From Puccinia triticina (Eukaryota > Basidiomycota > Pucciniomycetes > Pucciniales > Pucciniaceae): DNA of 64,000 nt. Positions 23,967-35,134 of this stretch are shown here, one piece after another. Below the pieces are notes generated by a model. It ran no database searches. It saw only the letters and a program-made list of their open reading frames with translations, and was not told the origin of the DNA. The number at the start of each line of letters is the position of its first letter. The stretch's first letter is position 1. The DNA is taken from contig NC_070562.1 in NCBI RefSeq assembly GCF_026914185.1, forward strand, positions 2,108,001 through 2,172,000, in the 5' to 3' direction. The position numbers and the translations under genes were made by a program.

Positions 23967-24411
23967 TTATCTGTACACTCTTGCCGTCCTTGACTTGTTT
24001 CCCTCGTCTCCGAACTCTTTGTATGATTGATATTCACGCCTTTGCAATTTCAAATAAAACAGGTGATATGCTTGGATGCTCTGGTCTTCCAGATGGTGCC
24101 AAATATTGCAAATCAACAGAGAGAGTTCTCTCGGCACAAATCGGAGGGGCATTTAAACAAAATTAAAGAGGGGAGCGAGGAGAGATGTCGAGGCAGGAGG
24201 TACTTGGATCAGGATATGGCAAAAAAGGCGCCACACTGAGTTTGGTGTTTACTGCTAAGCAGTCCAGAGTCTTATTCTGGACACATCATTGGTGCTGGAA
24301 TGATTTGTGGTCTTGTTGAGGGTAACTTGGGTGACACAAAACTAAGAGAAGTTTGACAAGATGTCAAGGACAAAGTCCAAGCACAATCAGTCAAAGTCTA
24401 ATCATCATTCA

Positions 24412-25313
24412 GTTATGGTGTTCAAAGTTGGTTTGATGACCGGTGGTGACCGGTCATCGAGAGGTGTGAGTCCTCTCGATGACCGGTCTGTGCCGGTCAT
24501 CGGGAGGTGTGACTGATGACCGGTCCGCGCCGGTCATCGAGAGGTGGGAGTCCCCTCGATGACCGGTAAAGACCGGTCATCGAGAGTAGCACCTCCCCTC
24601 AATGACCGGTCATCGAGAGTAGCACCTCCCCTTGATGACCGGTACACACCGGTCATCGAGAGTGGCACCTCCCCTCGATGACCGGTACACACCGGTCATC
24701 GAGAGGTGTGACTGATGACCGGTCCGCGCCGGTCATCAAGAGGTATGAGTCCTCTGGATGACTGGTTGTGTGCCCATTGATGACCGGTCCAGACCGGTCA
24801 GAGAGGTGTGATTGCTGTGGGCACTCCAAAAAAAAGGAGACTTGGAGTGCACCCCAATGCACTCCATTTGGTATTTGCCAGCTGGAGTGCAAAGCCAAAA
24901 TCCTTCACTGAAAAGGTGGAGTGCTTGGGCTTACACTCCATTTTTTTTGGAGTGCATCTAGCTGCACTCCCCTATTTTGGTCAATTTTGGAGTACCCAGT
25001 TGTGTACTCCAATAAACATGGAGTGCCCATCTGGGGACTCCATGTTTTGGGAGTACAAAATCAAGGCACTCCAACTTTTTTGGAGTGCTGGCCCCCCAAA
25101 GCCAAAAATGTGGAGTGCACGAAGTAAAAGTTTGGAGTGCATTTAGGCTGACCCTAATTTTATGCATGCATAAATCATAAAATCATAAAATCTTTTTTGC
25201 AGGGGATATGACTGTCTGATTATGTAATGCAAAATTTCCTCACCAAAATATTTTTATGATTTTATGATTTATGCATGCATAAAATTATGCAAACTAACTT
25301 TGAACACCATAAC
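24412..25313. mobile_element. 902-bp non-autonomous DNA element, GTTATGGTGTTCAAAGTT termini
   Basis: Ends are GTTATGGTGTTCAAAGTT and AACTTTGAACACCATAAC, a perfect inverted repeat. The uninterrupted host sequence exists at 28721-28740 (CATTCA|GTAAGG), which proves insertion; the target duplication is 2-3 bp (CA/TA or TCA/CTA, one base diverged). The left part carries two arrays (GATGACCGGT at about 24440-24800 and GGAGTGC/GCACTCC at about 24815-25145). The right 160 bp is a palindrome built on TTTATGCATGCATAAA. Shorter relatives lie at 28856-29024 and 50081-50167, with partial ones at 37443-37550 and 50455-50560. Confidence 0.88.
24440..24800. repeat. ACCGGTCATCGAGAGG palindromic satellite inside the MITE
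   Basis: About ten alternating direct and inverted copies of ACCGGTCATCGAGAGGTG and its complement, joined by short spacers. ACCGGT is itself palindromic, so many nested hairpins are possible. Confidence 0.9.
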
Positions 25314-25423
25314 TAGTAAGGAGGGATAACAGTAAAGGGAACAACTAGACTATATACAAGTATAATATAGGCTAAGTTGTGGGTGTATAGGTTATAGAGA
25401 ATAATGGTTTGGACCTGTTGCTA

Positions 25424-25500
25424 GGTACCCGGCACCGCCGGCACCCGCCGGGCGGTGCCGGGTGCCTGTTTTTTTGTGAAAAGTGGGGGGGTACCCGCTC
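25424..25500. repeat. GGTACCCGGCACC GC-rich repeat (probable hAT subterminal sequence)
   Basis: GC-rich palindromic block GGTACCCGGCACCGCC ... GGCGGTGCCGGGTGCC, then a T-run and GGTACCCGC. The same layout occurs at 61199-61320 and, diverged, within both ends of the hAT element at 27561-28646 and near 52887-52960. Confidence 0.7.
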
Positions 25501-27540
25501 AAGTGCCAGGACAAGCAACTGTCAGTACATACAACCACACTGAGGAAGGCAACAATTTTTATGAACCAAGGTAGAGGTCCATCCTACACAAGCAGCAGGT
25601 AAAAGCATTTTTCATCTAATGTATCCAACAAGTGAAGGGTAGGAATTACCTATAAGGCTAGAACGGAGTTGCCATTACCGGAACAGCATTGCTGTGTCTT
25701 GATGGTGTGGGGTTTGACCATCAAGAAACAGCCAAAAAAAAAAATCTGGTCACCTTGGGGAAAGAAATGTTAAAAAAAACAATTCAGCAAGAAACCTGAG
25801 TCCAAGGAGGCGGTTACCAAGCTGAGATGAATAAAAACAATCATTTCTGATTGATAGGATAGACAAGAGAAGAGAAAAAAAATCAATGTGCCATCAGTTG
25901 GGGCTGAAGATGGTAAATTGAAACTATAGAAAGCTGGCTGAGGAACTGGAAAGTTGATCAAGGCTTTAGAGCGTCAATCATGACTCAAATGGGTGTCCGG
26001 AGGGTGTAGAGGGTTGTTTGATGTGACCAACGGTTACTTGAGGCCATCAATGGCTGCTACGGGTTGCTGGAGGCAATCAACAGTTGCTGGAGGCCACTGA
26101 GGGTTGCTTGAGGCTCTGGAGTGACAATCCAGGCTCTGGAGTGTTGATTGAGTCTCTAATGAGTGTCTGGAGGCTGTAGGTGATTGCCTGAGGCCAGAGA
26201 AATTTGATTGAGGACGGAGATGGTTGATCAAGGGAGCTAGAAAGGGTCCATGTGAACTACAACAAGTCCAGACAAGCAAAGAGTTTTGATTATCTCTGAT
26301 GAGTGCTGAAAAGCAACAATGAGTCCTTTAAATTACCAGTGGATTGAGATCAATAAGTTCCAAAACAATTAGCAAGAGTGATTGTCAGCGGGAGCTCTTG
26401 CGTAGAGAGCTAGCTGGACAAAGGTGCAATAAATATATATATTTATTGCTATTCTGGATACAACTGAGAAAGAAGAAACGGAAAAAAGAAAGAAAAGGAA
26501 TAAGAATTGTTTGTGAGTTTACGTTAAGCGTGTTATTTTCTAGTCCTTGTGGACTGGTTGAGCCGTAAAAACTGGCCTCTCCGGATAGAAGTCTATCGGA
26601 GGTTAGATCACAGATAAATATGTGATCTTATGGTTTCTTCCCGGCTATATTAGCACGGATGGGTTATTACCAAAAAACCCGAGCGTTTATATTTATAATG
26701 ATATTTAGATTTTTTTTTGTTTAAGAGTTAAGTTTAAAAGAGATAAGAAGGATAGGGATAACGGAGTGATAATGAGATCACTATAGGTAGCTATTTAGGT
26801 CGGAGTGTGAGAGCTTACGGAATTAATACCCTTGGCGCTATTCTCTAACAAGTACAAGTTGGGGAGCGGTTCCTATGAGAATTCTATAATGTGAATGTTC
26901 GGAGATATTCTGAAGTCAATACTTAATTCTGATCTCATTCGAATAAGTCTAAGGATCAAGGGCTAGTCGAGTAGAGTCTAATATTTCTGGATACTAATAG
27001 TACTACTGAAATATGGAGTCTACTTGAGTAGCAGTCTTTACCTTGGTTTCAATATCGGATTGAGATGTCGAGTAAATGGATTGATTTCTGATTCTCTGGG
27101 TCGGAGGTTCTCTCTCTCGTCCTTCAACGGGATAATAGTTCTCTCTTTCTGCGACTCCAACTATGCTTTCCTCATCGTGCAGCTCTAAGTTTTTCTTTAG
27201 GAGTTTGTTCTTTATTTGTAATTTCATAAATATCTTTTTATAGCGCTTGTGGTTTCTTAGTATTATTCATTTCTTATTCATTATTCATGTTATCTTGAGT
27301 TCCGCGCCCGCGCGTCTCTCAATCAATTAATTATTGTATTTTAGTTAATTTACTTTTGTAACCCTTTTGGACTTCTCAAAAGTCTCAAGGGTTGACAGTG
27401 ATTCACTTCTAAAAGACCAGCTGATTGGGATACTTCCCATTGTTCAAGTGTAGCAAAAAAATACTGGAGGAAAGAGTGAAGCTGGGAAAAATGAGTGTGT
27501 GGGAAAAAAATAAAAGGTGTGACTATTGGAGCACATGGGT
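25500..27540. other. gene-free stretch with degenerate repeats
   Basis: 26000-26230 is a degenerate tandem repeat around GGTTGCTGGAGGC(A/C)A. A perfect 24-bp palindrome (GCAATAAATATA and its complement) lies at 26426-26449. From 26500 to 27350 the DNA is AT-rich and non-repetitive within the window; I see no protein or RNA gene in it. Confidence 0.5.
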
Positions 27541-27560
27541 CTTGAGGGTAACTTGGGTGA

Positions 27561-28646
27561 TAGGGATGGCACTTGGGTACCTGTTTGCAGGTACCCAGCA
27601 ACTGCCAGCAGGTACCCGGAACACCGGCTCACCACCCGCCGGCGGGTGTTCAGTTTTTGGGCAGGAAAAAAACGGGTACCTGCCCATCTTGGTGGGCCAG
27701 ATGGATCGGAGGGATCTTTCTGTTTGAAGAGGTGGGAGGTGTACATACCACCTCAAGCGGAGAGATCCCTCTGCCCAGAGGTGTGTACACCTCCTTGACC
27801 GGAGGGAAAAGCTTGTGCACCTCTTTGACCGGAGGGATCCCTTGGGTCAAGGAGGTACGTACACCCCCAGGACTCTGGGAGGAATCCCTGGGTCAACAAG
27901 TATATTGATGACTAGGAGGATTCCTTCCTGCTCATTGATCTACTAGATGTGTGGGAGGACTCCCTCCCGGTCATTGATATAATCAATGGCTGGGAGGGCT
28001 TCGTCCCGGTCATTGATATAATCAATGGCTGGGAGGACTTCGTCCCGGTCATTGATATAATCAATGGCTGGGGGGACTTCCTCCTGTTCATTGATATAAT
28101 TGATGGCTGGGAGGACTTCCTCCCGGTCATTGATATAATTGATGGCTGGGAGGACTTCCTCCTGGTCATTGATAGAATCAATGGCTGGGAGGACTTCCTC
28201 CCCTTCCTCCCGGTCATTGATATAATCAATGGCTGGAAGGACTTCCTCCCAGTCATCAATATAATCAATGGCTGGGAGGACTTCCTCCTGGTCATCAATA
28301 TAATTGATGGCTGGGAGGACTTCTTCCTGGTCATTGATATAATTGATGGCTGGGAGGACTCCCTCCCGGTCACTGATATAATCAATGGCTTGCTGGCTGG
28401 GAGGACTCCCTCCCGGTCATCAATGAGCTTGCTGACTGTGTGAATCCCTCCTGGTCAGCAAGGTTATGTATTGCTGACTGGGAGGGATTTCTCACCGGCA
28501 GTGAGTATATCAGAGCGGGTACCCGCCCCTGCACCCGGTACCCTGTATACCTGCTGAGCACACGCCGGCGGGTGCCGGGTGCGGGTGCGGGTGTTGAGAA
28601 TTTGCCAAATTTCAGGCGGGTACCCGCGTGCAAGAGGCCATCTCTA
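27561..28646. mobile_element. 1,086-bp non-autonomous hAT element
   Basis: Terminal repeats are TAGGGATGGC (27561-27570) and GCCATCTCTA (28637-28646), 9 of 10 matching when inverted. A perfect 8-bp target duplication TTGGGTGA flanks it (27553-27560 and 28647-28654). The uninterrupted site exists at 24319-24326. Termini starting TAGGGATG and 8-bp duplications are diagnostic of the hAT superfamily. GGTACCCG-rich blocks lie near both ends, as subterminal repeats do in hAT elements. The middle is a 39-bp minisatellite. No transposase is encoded. Confidence 0.93.
27950..28440. repeat. 39-bp minisatellite, about 12 copies, inside the hAT element
   Basis: The unit is about 39 bp: GGTCATTGATATAATCAATG followed by GCTGGGAGGACTTCCTCCC. 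Both halves are near-palindromes (ATTGATATAATCAAT and GGAGGACTTCCTCC). Because 39 is a multiple of three, plus and minus frames both stay open for over 150 codons (13-residue repeats such as VIDIINGWEDFLP). These frames are a by-product of the repeat and not evidence of a gene. Confidence 0.92.
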
Positions 28647-28855
28647 TTGGGTGACACAGACTAAGAGAAGTTTGACAAGATGTCAAGGACAAAGTCCAAG
28701 CACAATGAGTCAAAGTATAATCATCATTCAGTAAGGAAGGATAACAGTAAAGGGAACAACTAGACTATATACATGTATAATATAGGCTAAGTTGTGGGTG
28801 TGTAGGTTAGAAGCATACTACATAGGGAAATGCTAATACACTTAAGGTGTTCAAA

Positions 28856-29024
28856 GTTGAAATCATAAAATTTTCATTACATAAAATCATAAAATCATAA
28901 AACTTTCAAATGATGATTTTATATGTACCATTTTAGAAAGGTTGCTCTAATTTGAGTGTTTGGGTGTACATAGTTTTTTTAAGCTTAGATTTTTATGATT
29001 TTATGCAAGTCAACTTTGAACACC
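28856..29024. mobile_element. 169-bp MITE of the GGTGTTCAAAGTT family
   Basis: GGTGTTCAAAGTTGA at the left end is mirrored by TCAACTTTGAACACC at the right. The inside is AT-rich with repeated AAATCATAAAA. Same family as 24412-25313 but without the satellite insert. Confidence 0.8.
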
Positions 29025-29481
29025 CTGACTATCTCAACAGGTCTTTCCCCTACATCTGATTGCAGCTTCCAAGATGGGCCAAGATGTCAGAATGAGACTG
29101 ACGGAGATGGGTCATGCCTGATGACACAAAAACCGATTGGAGGCAAGATTATCTATGATTATTGGTCAAGATACTGTCATGTAGAGGAAGGAGAAGAGAA
29201 AAGTGGAGAATGGAGGGGAGGGACGAAAGAAAGGGTAATCACAATGGATTCGAAGCGCGGATATATATAGATATATAACTAATAAACATTCTCTCAAAAT
29301 ATTCTTTCATTCATACAAGAACAGCGCTCGTTTTGCCGTATTTTGTTGAGGTGAGAGGATAAAGTAATACAAAAGCGTCTCATAGGATGAAGAGAAACAA
29401 AGTCTTTGGACACTTTGTGGGAAGGACGGGAGCGGTTTTTCTGATCATTTTTACCTGCGGTTTTCAGATGCCTTTTGATGC

Positions 29482-32400
29482 TCAACTAGGACGAACAACC
29501 ACTCGATCAGAGATGCCAGTGTTGCCCATCTCGATGAAGATGTCGCTTTGCTCGGCCCGGTACAAGCCTTGTTTCAACCTCTTTTGGTCGATATGGTGGC
29601 CGATGAACCCGATGCTTCGGCCCAGGACAAACAATGCATTCAAGGTCCCGATCTAAGTGATTTGGAAAGGAAAAAAAGGAACTTGTCAGTGATGGTCATC
29701 GGCAAATCAAGCACGAAGATGTTCGGAGACTAACCTGCATGTACTCATCGGCTTCCTCGCGGCTGAAAGCCCCCGAATTCCTCAAAAGATCACAGAAGCA
29801 AACAGCGATGCATCCATCGACGTTCAGGATAAGGGTGTCCTTCTTAGAGCTAGTGACGTCCTCGACCGCCAGAGCGTAGTCGAGCATCTCGACGCTAGGG
29901 AAGTTCTTCTTGGCGAAGTCCTTGACCAGCTCGACGCGCATGTCAGGGTTGGCTTTAGACTTGATCTTGTGGCCGATCCCGGGGATCAACTTGTTGGCCC
30001 TTCGCATCGAGTCCACAAATTCTCGCGGAGTCAGCCCGGTGTCTTTGGCGCGCGAAAACTCGCGCGCGGCTCCGTCCAAAGCGCCTCCAAATCGGTCCCC
30101 AATCGTCAACAGACCGGCGACCAGCGAGCTCACCAAGTCTTTCCCCGCACGGGTCGTGATCACCGTCGTCATCGCTCCAGAGACAGCTGGCCCGTGATCC
30201 GCAGTGAGTTGCAAGCACATCTCGAGGAACTTGCAGGCGTAGGGTGGCAAGCGACGTTTAAACCTGTGAAAACAATGTGCATCAGTGCTACTATCGTTAG
30301 CCATGTCTGTCCGCCGGGAGCAGCTCACCAGAGCAATGAAATGACGCCTCCTACTCCGATCTCTTCTTTGAAGACGTCGGTGATCGGCATGCCAGCATAC
30401 AAGAGCTCAGCCCCACGCTCGTCGGAAATCGTCGAGATGAATGCGGCAGGTTTTCGGACCATTCCCAGCTCCTGAGCCCACTTGTAATCGACAGGGATGT
30501 TCGGGGGGTCACGCTCGGCGCTGGGCTTGATGGTCCCATCTTTGACGAGACCGGTGTACACTTTCTTCAATGCTGCCGGCAGATCTTCAAAGGTGTCTGG
30601 AACGACAAACCCGGCGGCGCGCATCGCCTTGTTCTTGGCATCGGCCGTCTCGAGGTCCGAGTTGGCCATCGACCCAGCATGCCCGAACTGAACTTCGGTC
30701 GTGAACATCTTGGCACAGGTCCCAATGGCCCATGCGACGATCGGCTTCTTGATCTGCCCAGACTTGACCGCCTCGATCACCCGGTATTCTTCAACACCGC
30801 CTACTTCACCAAGCAGCACCAACATCTTGCAGTTGGGGTCTGCTTCGTAGCGCAGCATGTGGTCGATGAACGTGGTTCCCGGGTAGCGATCCCCACCGAT
30901 GGCGATACCTTCGTACGTGCCGTTGGTGGTCAGAGAAAGAATGTTGTTGAGCTCGTTGGACATTCCTCCCGACTTGGAGACGTAAGCGACCGATCCGGGG
31001 CGGTAGAGCTTGGACGCAATGATGTTGTCCATCATCCCGCCGGTGTTACCAATTCGGAAACAGCCGGGCTTGATCCCACCAACAGTGGCGGGACCGATGA
31101 TGATGACCTTCTTCTTATGGGCGAGGTGGAGGATCTCTCGGGCGTGTCTCTCGGGGACGCCTTCGGCAATCAATGCGATCGATTTGATTTGAGGGATCTC
31201 AAGCGCATCGAGAGTGGATTGGTAGACGGAACGGGAGGATGAAAAGTTGACGAGGGTATCGGCTTCGGGATGCTTTTTGACCGCCTCTGCGATCGTCGCA
31301 TAGACAGGGAGGAGGGTTTCCTTGGTACCCCAGTAAAACTTCTGGACGTGATGGCCGCCAAATGGATAGATCATGGCGGCCACGGAGGGTACCTTGCGCC
31401 CGCAAGCAAAGTCAAAGTCGAGCATTCCTTGGATAGCTCGAGGCTGGAGTCCATAGACCAAGCCCCGAGTAGTTTCATCGAATGGGCGGAACCAAGGACG
31501 CTCGGCAGGAGCCCCTTGTGCGAAAGAGACGACCCCATGTTCTTCTCGGCTTTCTGGGACAACAGTGGCCGCGAAAGACTCGGTGGCCGCGGGTGAAGTG
31601 GCAGAAGTTGGTTCGGAAGCCTTGCTGTGGCCGTTGACGCCATTGGGGGCGCTGTGGATGCCGTTTGACATAGGTTTGGAGATTCCGAGAGCCATTGGGA
31701 CGATCGAAGATATATGAGTATCAGGCTAAGTGGTGCAGCAAACAAATGTCAGCAGCTTGGTCAAACCTGGTCGAAAGGAGATGGAGATCCACGCACTCCA
31801 AATACTTGGATTTCGATGCCCAGGGTTTCGCCAATCAGGCGCATTTTCTTCAATCCTTCTTGGTAGTTGGGTCCACCTCGACGGACAAAGATCTTGACTT
31901 TGTGGCGCTGGAGGCCCTCCTTGTAGGTTTTAAGTGCATCGATGATCCCGCCAAAGGTAGCGGCGACGTTGGTGAAGTTGGCAATACCACCACCGATAAT
32001 CAGGACCTTGCCCTCAGGATGGGGCTCGCCACGGGTCATCAGATCCAGGATCGTCTTCGCGTATTCGAAGGTCTGGCCCTTGGTAGGTGCGCCCGAGTAT
32101 TCTCCGTAATTGGCAAGTTCGTGAGCAAAGCCATGCGCAGCAATGGCATCACTGGGGACGTAATCCAGTCACATTCACGGACAAAGGTCAGCGGGAGGAC
32201 TCGGAAAGAAACAGCAGACGATGCTTACGAGTACACGACCGAAGCACCACCACCAGCCACCATGGTCCAGACTCGGCCTTGGGCATTCAGCACAGTAAGC
32301 TTGAGCGAAGCACCAGTGCTGGCGTCCAACTTCTGGATATACGCCTCCTCCTTGGTAAGATCACGGCCGAAAGGAGCAGGGAACACCATGGGTGGCCCGC

Positions 32401-33527
32401 GGTCGGCAAAGGTTTTGGAGCCGTTGATCGCTACGGAGGTTTCCCGGCCGATGGCCCACTTGGCGCCGCAGAGATAATCGGCTGTTTGGTCGAGTTTGGC
32501 GGCCATGTCGAGGAAGGCGATCGACGGGGACCCATCGGCGGCCTCCATGCAGACGAGGGGGTTGATTTCGAGGTATGTGTAGTGCAGATCGACGTAGGTG
32601 GAGTAGAGCCGGGCGAGGAAGTCGACCAGTGCGTCCTGGCGATGCGAGGGGACCGCGGCGAGCAGTCCAGCCTTGAGTTGGGCTCGGTCGGGCAAATCGC
32701 CATCCACGGGGACGGTGATCTTGGCGGCTTTTGCGTCGACATCACCGATATCCACTCCACCCTCGTGGGTAAACAGGATCATGTCACCCTCTCGTACGGA
32801 GTTGATGCACACATAGTATTCGCTTTTTCAAGCATCAAAGTAAGTAAGGAGACGATACTGACCAACAAGACATGGCATTCCCACTCAGAAAGAAGAAGAA
32901 GAAAAAACTGGCTTACGTATCTGAAGGGTGAGGAGCAAAGGGTTCGACGATAAAGGTATTCAAGGTGCCCATGACGCCTTCGACGTTGACGGGTTTGCCA
33001 GCACGCTCCTGGATCCATGCCTTGGCTTCCGGCCAGGTCTTGTTGAGGCCTAGGAGTCCGGCCTTGCCACGACGCTTGATGAGCTGGTCAGGCTTGACGA
33101 CCAACTTCTCGCTGAAGACCCAGGAAGGCAGACTGCTGTCGGGTGTGATGGTCTTTGATTCTGGATCCCAGGAGATCTAATACATAGGGACCCAAACAAG
33201 AACCAACAAGTCAGACAGAGCACAGAGTCAATGACATCATCATCGATGACAGACAAAGGCAGGGAAAGAGAAGCGAGATGGTTTATTTGAAGGAAAGAGG
33301 ATGCTTACCTGAGCCACCTTGACTTCTGGCGCCTTGAACTCGGGACGAGCAGGGCAAGCCTTGCCGAACTGGGGGGCTCGGCCAAGGAAATGGGCAACCA
33401 GCAATTTGGCGTCATACTCGCGAATAGCTGGACATGAGACAAGGGGGAGATCGAAGGTGTCAGAAGAACATGCACGAGAGTCGGACTGATGGTCGAAGGG
33501 AACGGCACACACACCTTTGGCAGACAT
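29482..33527 (-). CDS. ACL1: ATP-citrate lyase (single-chain)
   Basis: Eight exons on the minus strand: 33527-33515, 33427-33309, 33176-32917, 32822-32229, 32151-31797, 31725-30329, 30263-29735, 29652-29482. All introns are GT-AG and the frame closes to 1,145 residues, close to animal ACLY (about 1,100). The N-terminal part is the citrate/ATP-grasp subunit ([26 protein letters not shown]). The middle is the succinyl-CoA-synthetase-like part with the phosphohistidine loop [10 protein letters not shown]. The C-terminal part is citrate-synthase-like ([25 protein letters not shown]). The enzyme makes cytosolic acetyl-CoA and oxaloacetate from citrate, ATP and CoA for lipid synthesis and acetylation. 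Basidiomycetes carry the fused form, ascomycetes usually two genes. A 13-nt first coding exon is unusual but well supported ([12 protein letters not shown]). The gene symbol follows common usage for the fused gene. Confidence 0.95.
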
Positions 33528-34622
33528 CGTTTGCTAGAGTCTTACTACTATGGGTTTGATATCACTGGAATCAATCGAGTGGTCGGGGGTGGGGGTGGGG
33601 GTGGATGCTTGGGGGAGAGGGACAGGCTGCTTAAGAAGGGTGGACTTGTTACCCCAATGGGATTCGGATTTAGAGTTTGCTTGGGAATCTTCCTGCGACT
33701 GACACTGCGAGTGTTGCGGACTAGTCAACCACCTTCGCGAGTGATTTCTACTGGACACCGCCTGCCTTTAATTGCCACCCCCCCGTCTCTCCAACGACCG
33801 GAGCATCACTACACCATTTCCCCAGATACGCTGCCCAACTATTCAGGCACATACTGCAAGACTTCCCAAGCAGGATGGGGATCCGGGGAAGAAGCTGTCA
33901 TCCAACTTCTCCCATCCAAAATATATTGTAACCCAGCGGACTTCATGCGCTCTCCGCTCATGATTAACTTCACTCTCAAAGGAGGCTGCCCAATGACTAA
34001 GCACATACAGCAGCGCTTGCTGATGATCCGCTAGAATCCACTTCATCCGACATCAGAACCTGGGAGCTCAGCTGGTCCCCAACGGAAAAATTGACTGGAT
34101 GATCTGCCTGGCTGGTTCTCGATAACAATGGATCGCACCCAAGTCCAGTCTAATCCCACATCTCTCTTCCCAATGATACATAGAAAATCTGTCGATTTTT
34201 GAAGCAACTCAGCCTAACTCAGCTTTGTACTTATGTATGTATGTACTTTCTTCGCGATCTATCATGTCAACTGCCCTGTGTGGAAGCGAGCAGTTCGTCA
34301 GCTGCAAAAATCAGAGTGTCCAACGCCGGCGCCTGTATGGCTGTGCGCCTCGTCGGCGGCGTGTTGCGGCTTTCCTCGGACCTCACCCCCTCACCCCACC
34401 GATAGGGCTCTCCCTTCTCCAGCTTGTTGTACCAGGGGGCGGCGTATGTATTCAGCCCTCGCTGCGCGTAACAAGCCGCCATGTGGCATACAAATAACCA
34501 GTTCAGTGCTTGTCCATCAGCGCACATCTTTCGCTCTATACCACTGATAAATCACATTCATAAGCATCGCCTCTACCGCCAGGACCTCCCTCGACTACTC
34601 AAAAACCACTCGGACCTTACCC

Positions 34623-35134
34623 ATGCAGTCCTTAACCCTTCTCGGTGTTTGTGCGCTACTCTTAATGCAGAGTCAAGCTGTTTATTGCGTCTTCGGTTGC
34701 AGGAAAGGAGCGAAATTTGCCAAGAACGTCGGGTATTGTGGGAGGAGTAAGGTTCGCGACAGTCTCTTACCCCCTGGCTCTCAAGACAAAGATTACCTCC
34801 GTAAGCAATTTCGCGCACTGCGTGAAGAACCAGAACGTACTACTGAAAGCTGTTTATGCTCGAACCCGCCAACTATTTGGTCATCCAGTATTCAAAGCCA
34901 AAAGAGGAGCCAAGCACCGACACTTTACCTGCAAGGGCATTGACACTGGCGATATCCCAGTGGAGGAGAGATGGTGTTGTCCAGACTTTCACTATGTATG
35001 TTTTCAATCTATGTACTGCTATTTTCTGAACCAGTCAATATCAAAAAACTGATGCTCAATATCCTTCACCATAGCAAATAAGATCTTTCAATCATGAATG
35101 GCTGAAGACCAAATGTCACACCCCAGATCTGTAA
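34623..35134 (+). CDS. candidate small secreted cysteine-rich protein
   Basis: ATG 34623 starts a clear signal peptide (MQSLTLLGVCALLLMQSQA). The best reading has three exons: 34623-34746, 34850-34995 and 35075-35134. The intron 34996-35074 starts GTATGT and ends ATAG. The first intron (34747-34849, GTAAGG...AAAG) is less certain; a donor at 34801 also keeps phase. The mature part carries paired cysteines and basic residues (HRHFTCKG ... ERWCCPDFHY) and ends NHEWLKTKCHTPDL. Size, signal peptide and cysteines fit rust secreted effector candidates, but no family is recognised and no function can be assigned. Confidence 0.6.

Larger units (their letters stand above)
24300..25400. repeat. host repeat, copy 1 (split by the MITE at 24412-25313)
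   Basis: The sequence 24308-24411 plus 25314-25400 (GAGGGTAACTTGGGTGACAC ... GGCTAAGTTGTGGGTGT) corresponds to copy 2 at 27540-27560 plus 28655-28810. It is a non-coding dispersed repeat of roughly 190 bp. Confidence 0.85.
27540..28840. repeat. host repeat, copy 2 (split by the hAT element at 27561-28646)
   Basis: 27540-27560 plus 28655-28840 match copy 1 (24308-25400) without the 902-bp MITE. The CATTCAGTAAGG junction at 28725-28736 is the empty site for that MITE. Confidence 0.85.

Noticed and set aside
24300..25320. Possible CRISPR-like array of ACCGGTCATCGAGAGG units
   Set aside because: Spacers are not unique or of constant length, units alternate in orientation, and the array lies inside a MITE in a eukaryotic genome.
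27949..28443. Long open frames on both strands encoding 13-residue repeats (VIDIINGWEDFLP and its minus-strand partner)
   Set aside because: They arise from a 39-bp minisatellite inside a hAT element; openness on both strands is explained by the period.
29969..32953. Several long plus-strand frames within 29.9-33.0 kb
   Set aside because: They are antisense shadows of the GC-rich ATP-citrate lyase exons.
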